A stretch of 64,000 nt of DNA, from the NCBI RefSeq assembly GCF_048771995.1, contig NC_133063.1, forward strand, positions 21,453,063-21,517,062. The letters run 5' to 3'. The stretch comes from Taeniopygia guttata (Eukaryota; Chordata; Aves; Passeriformes; Estrildidae). The notes under the pieces are model-generated. The model worked only from the letters and a program-made list of their open reading frames with translations. It ran no database searches and had not been told where the DNA came from. Made by a program: the position numbers and the translations under genes. Positions 58,801 to 64,000 of the stretch are shown here, piece after piece (position 1 is the stretch's first letter; each line of letters starts with the position of its first letter).

Positions 58801-61800
58801 TTTAACAAATGTTACTGATTTATGTTTTCATGTAAAAATTTTTAGTTCATATCTTGATTCTTTAAATGCTGTATTACAGGCTAGATGCTGGTTTTCTTAG
58901 GAAAAAAATAATTTTAAGACAAAAGCTCAAAATTGTCAGAAAAACTTGGTAACTTACCTGCTTTTCCCGTTGTGATTCCTTTCCCAAACAATTACACACT
59001 TTGTGGTTTTATGCTGATTTGGGAAAAAAAAAAAAAAAAGAAGCTTGGAGATAAGTCCCATAACACTCTTCATCTTCATCACCCTTATCCATTAGTTTTC
59101 AGAAAGAGTTCTGTGAATTTCTGTGCATTCAAATGTTTCGTTAAAAATCTCTGAACAAAAACCGAAACCAAACTAAAACCAAACAAACAACCAAAAAAAA
59201 AAAAAAAAGGGAGTAGTTTCCATTGTGGGGTTTATTGTCAAGCATTGTTAATGTTTAATTTTAACTATATTAATCTGGAAGTTATGGGGCAAGGGCATAA
59301 TGGTGGCACAATGAGATCAGATAAATACACTGAGTAGTACTTCAATAATCCTCTGACACACTGGATGATGTTTGGGATTGGCTAAGTTTTGGGTGCTTTT
59401 TACTGTTTTTATATAAATTATTCAGAAAATCCCATTAAGGAGAAAAATAGAATGACCTGCTGTGAAACATCAACATTTTCTTTGATGAAAAGCCTATCTT
59501 GTGGGTCAGAAATGTACTCCAGCTTCTGTTTCACATACCTTAGGACTTCTGTAGAATTATGAAATATTCTTTTCCATTTCCCCTTAGTAATCAATTATAG
59601 CAAGTGTGTGGCACTTCATTGGTATTGGTATTTATGTTGCATCTAAATCTGCAAAAGCACAGTGGTAAATCACATCTTCTTTATGTGCATAACACTGATA
59701 TAAGTTTGCTACTTAAATTTCACTTCACTGAAATATCCCTGCCTTAGGTTGTTCTCTGAGCAGTGTAACCAGCAAAAGTGGGACCATTGATTAATTGACA
59801 CAGTCAGAAATCTTCAACCTTCATAATGAACTGATAATTCCTTGAATGGGATGTGCCCTCTGCTTGTAAAATTTTACATTTCAAGCAGTTAGCCAATACT
59901 GTGAGAATGAGTAGTCTGGTGTGTTGCTATTCCATCTAATTCTTATATTTTTATTATCTACACATTTTTCAGCTACACCTGACGGTGCAGGAATGAGGCC
60001 AAAATCTGGGTTTTTTTCAGCTTTTATTGTCCTTTCTTTCCACAGCTTCTCCATTTCTAGCTAGTCCTCTAAGATAGTTTCATCTGTGTTTTTCTTCTCT
60101 TCTGCTTTTGTAGGTATAACGCTGAATCAATCTTATAATGGAATGAAAATCCCCAGAATATTTTTTCCACAAATTAACAGAGTGATCAGGTTTTTTGAGT
60201 ATTTTCCTGATGAATAATGTAGCTGATTTGACAGCAAAACTCGAACTATGGCATGCCTTGATCAGAAAGCAAAAAACATAAACTCTTCTAGAAATATTAC
60301 AGTGGTGTTTCTTCCCCAAGATTTTCTATTTTTTTTTTTTTTTTCAGAACTAGGAGCAGGATTTATTTTGCAATAGAGAAGGAACCCTGGAATTTCAAAC
60401 AAAAAGGTCGTACAACTCCATTTTTCTAATCAACAGCCGAGTGTTTCAAACCCATTAGAGGAAAATCTGCTGCTTCTCTTTAAAGAAGAAGGAATTCTTC
60501 TCTTGGGCTGTGAAATTAGGAGTTAAGCTACTTGAGGACATGGGTCTGCAATTTGGGATTAATAACTTTTTGGTGAGTCATGATTGGTTTAATTTTATGC
60601 TCATAAAAATATGTGAGCTTTCAATATTTTAACCTTCATTTTTCTTTTGGTGTATAGCTGTTTCTGAATTTTATTGGTAAAGCTATAACTAAATATTTGG
60701 CAACTGGCAATGAGCATTGCATAAGTTAATTACTTTCACTGTGTTATTTACACTCAGTAATGAGATACTTTTGAAAACTATTTAGATGTCCTTGCTTAGT
60801 TGCAAATCTTTTAAAGGCATTTATAATTCAATATCCACTGCTTTTTCTGTGTCATCCAGTATCAAAGAGGAGCCAAATCACCTATTTCCATCCCTTTTAG
60901 TTGAAACAGGACTATTTCTACTTCCTGTTCAGGGACTGGTTGTGTTACCCAGTTTCCAGCACATTGTTTATCTTCACTTTCATTTGGTCACAATAAGGAG
61001 GTTTCTGCTAAAGAAAATTGTAGAAAAATAAGGCATATTCAATTGTTTTTCTTCATTGACCAGCACCAGGAAAAACACAACTCCTCTACACAGGGGCCAG
61101 TTTGTAAATGCAGCTTAGTCTGGTTTCAGAGAGCAGAAGGATGACCTCTAGTGCACAGTGTAATTACCCTAATTTACTTCCATTCCGTAATTAAAACTGT
61201 GACATTTCTCATAGCTTTTGCCTCATGGAAAGGCATTTTTCTGCTCAATCTCATCAGAGGAAAAGTAATTTACTTTCTGTACATATTTTGATGACAGGCA
61301 CAATATAAATATTGGGATTTCTGCTTAGACTTGATAACATCATGTGATTTTGATGCTAAAGTCATTCTGCTGGATGTTTAATTAGAGGACATCAAAGATG
61401 GTTATTTACATTTAATTCTGTAGTTAGCGTTTGGCCTTCTCAGTTTTATGCCAGACTTACAATACAACATCCACGCTGTCTGGCATTAATTTAACTTGTA
61501 AATAATTTATGTAATTAATTTACTTGATAAGCCTCCCTGTCTCATTTTATGACTTTGTTCTCAACCAAGCTGGTGAAATCTAGCTGCACTGGTAATGGGC
61601 TCAGCAAAAATAAATACTTTGGAAGCTTTATCAGTGCCCCAAGATGGGTGTGACAGATGACACGTCTTGCCTGATGCTTCATAAAACTTAACTGCTTGCA
61701 AAGAAAGTCTTAACCATCAGTACAAAAGTGACTTCTAGGCTTGAATAATTAATATTCCTTAAGAAACCATAAGGGATATGATCCTAGACTTACTGACCCT

Positions 61801-64000
61801 GGGACCTGAGTTGGCATGGTCAGTTCTATGTTGCCACATTCCCTGGGCCTCCTGAGGTCTCACAGCTCTGACCTAAAGAGAAATTGTGTCAGGGACATCA
61901 CGGGCTGCTCCAGAAGGGATCAGAAAATCAAATACAGTCAAAAGAAAGTTCAGGGAAACAACTTGTTCAATACCATGGAAAAAAAAATGCCAACTCAGTA
62001 ATATTTTGTTTTTTCTCATTGTGTAAACTGTGACATTCAAGAGGGTTTGTTGGTCTGTCTGTCCTTTCTTTCATACAAAAGCTGGTGGCTTTTTTGTTTA
62101 TCAGGCACGGCTATTTTAAGCCACTCTTGTGACAGCTTTTTTCCCTTTGCTCATTGAGTGCAGGCAGCATTCAGACTTTGAGAGGACAGCAAAAGAGAAT
62201 TTTTGGATAAAATTCTGAGGCCAGGTTCAGCCTTTGTATAGCAAACTTCCCTGTCTCACTCTTGCTTCCAGCTCTCTGCTGGTTTATCCTGCTGAAAATG
62301 TATTTTGGGCTTCATTGTCCAGTGAAAAGGACAATTTATGTGCAGAAGGGGTGCACAGGATGATGGATGTGGTAACAGAACTTATTTCAGAGGGATTTCT
62401 AAGTATGTTCTGATTGTGTGAGGTACCTATGAACTGAGTATTTATTCTGCTGGAAGAACTCCAAACTGCTAAATCCTGGGTCTCTGCTCCGACTGTCTCC
62501 CCAGCCCATCCCAACATTGGCTTCCATGGTGGATGAGTGCAGCTGCAGACCATCAGTCCTTTAGGGAAAAGGCTCAATGGAAACAAATACTTCAAAGCCC
62601 CCTGTTTGATGTGCAGCCCTCCTCTTGAAGTCCTCTGCAGATTTTGTCTGTGAATGTCAGAGACAGACCAGGGGAGGGGGGAAATCTGGGTGTGAGGCTA
62701 CAGCAATCAGCAATGTTTTCATACAGCTGCAAAGGGAACTCTCACCACAATAGCCACAGTAAATAACTGCAATATCAGTAAATAACTGCCTCATTTTATG
62801 GCCACGGCTCTAGCAGCATGGCACACTGAACTCTTAACAACAGAGGGACATAATAAAAATAATAATCACTTACCCAGTCAGAAAACAGCAAGTTGGTTGA
62901 GTTGCCAAGTGATTGAGGTGTTTGTGTTGGGAGGAAGTAGTGAGTTTTACATTTCTCAGCTGATTCAGAATACTGTTGTAGAATATGTCTGAAAAGACAA
63001 CCAAAAGACTGAGGAAACCTGCCCTGTGATGGCATTTTTCTCCAATACAGCAGAACTAGGTCAGAAGCTGTGGGATGGATGGAGTTATAACTGCTGCTTT
63101 TCACTAACTTTACTGAGAATATTCTCTAAAACGCTGGTTCTACAGGATTCAAATGCTGAGCCAGTTAAATTAATTTAATATATTGCATAAATATTATGCA
63201 CTGATTTAGACAGGGAAAGAGGAAATTGACTAACCTCATATTCTAAATATTAAACTACTGGAACTGGGTAGAAAAGAGTTTGCTTCTGATCCTCAATTCG
63301 CACTTTTATTTATTTCTTCATTATGTTAGTGAAGCAATGGCTTGTGGTGTAAAACACATTTTGCAAAGTCCCATGATGAGACACTAGAGCAGGATGGTGA
63401 ACACCCCTTTAGGACTGATGACACAAGGGGTCCCACACAATTCAAGCACCAGCACTGCCCTGGGTGGGCAAACCCCTAGAAATTATTTTGGATGGGAATT
63501 AGAGAAAGCCTCTCTGCCCAGCTGCCATTGGCCGTCATGAACAAATAACCAAGTGACTTTGAAGATCTGATTCTTGCAGCAGGCTTCCACAGCACTGACC
63601 TCTGATGTGCAGAGGCCTGGATAACTGGCTGGCTGGAAAATCAGCAGGCCAGGCAAAATAAGAAGCAGGAAGGATGATACAAACTGAATTTCCTGAGACG
63701 TCCAGGTGCCATTCAGTGAATACCAACAAGACCCTCAGTAAGAGAGACTGAAAAGCAAAGTAAGGGAGTAAGGAGCTGCTGTTGGAAGATCCTTTTGTGA
63801 GGAAGGAAATTCTGCCTCCTGCAAATGAGAAGGGTATGTTCTGATGATAAAACAGTGAGTCCAAAGTGGAAAGCTGCCAGGTGGATTAAAGAAGTTTTTT
63901 TTGACAAAGCAGGAGTGGAGTATTTCACTCAGGTAATGATCAAGTATTATGAGTGTTTCCCGAGTTGTATTTTCAGCAAGCATTACTGAGTTTAGATTCA
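55843..64000. other. AT-rich gene-free flank
   Basis: No exon, RNA gene or transposon was recognised. A runs lie near 59.02 and 59.19 kb and a T run near 60.33 kb. The block at 61.15-61.56 kb is rich in TAATTA/TTAATT words around non-repetitive sequence and is the best candidate here for a conserved regulatory element. Everything else looks like neutral intergenic DNA. Confidence 0.6.

Overview
The window looks like a bird nuclear genome, probably a songbird. CR1 LINEs with the avian-type 3' end (octamer repeats of the TTCTGTGA kind), a solo endogenous-retrovirus LTR and short introns in a compact multi-exon gene all fit. The songbird placement is inference from the look of the repeats, not from a search.

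Layout. Positions 1 to about 28.9 kb and 48.3 to 64 kb are AT-rich flanks in which I find no exon. They hold one 1.8-kb CR1 copy (13.66-15.50 kb), a short CR1 3' end (27.43-27.57 kb), a solo LTR (55.155-55.842 kb), a CpG-richer patch (51.56-51.90 kb), several microsatellites and some AT-rich stretches that could be conserved regulatory DNA.

The core, 31.5-48.3 kb, carries two neighbouring minus-strand loci of the secreted von Willebrand D (VWD) / nidogen (NIDO) superfamily. The upstream locus (48.26 to about 45.7 kb) is a NIDO-domain gene resembling the N-terminus of alpha-tectorin. Its signal-peptide exon and at least five further exons can be recognised. It is decayed: two exons have shifted frames and another has an in-frame stop and no acceptor AG at its expected start. 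A CR1 fragment lies between it and the next gene. The downstream locus (42.376-31.576 kb) is an IgGFc-binding-protein-like (FCGBP family) gene. Eleven coding exons join in frame at consensus splice sites into about 1,674 residues: signal peptide, IgGFc-binding N-terminal domain, then four VWD modules. C8 and TIL modules follow VWD2 and VWD3 only. A TATA-like box, a noncoding first exon and two alternative polyadenylation signals can be proposed.

The noncoding DNA of this core is unusual. Nearly every longer intron and spacer is filled by its own diverged short tandem repeat (24-bp units in the 3' flank, about 14-bp units in intron 1, 15-bp purine units in intron 6, a 645-bp polypyrimidine tract upstream). 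Intron 7 holds two decayed copies of the end of exon 7. A perfect 15-bp hairpin sits 39 nt inside intron 10. I do not see a new multi-gene system. The most interesting material is the trimmed FCGBP-like gene beside a decaying NIDO neighbour and the local tandem-duplication activity.
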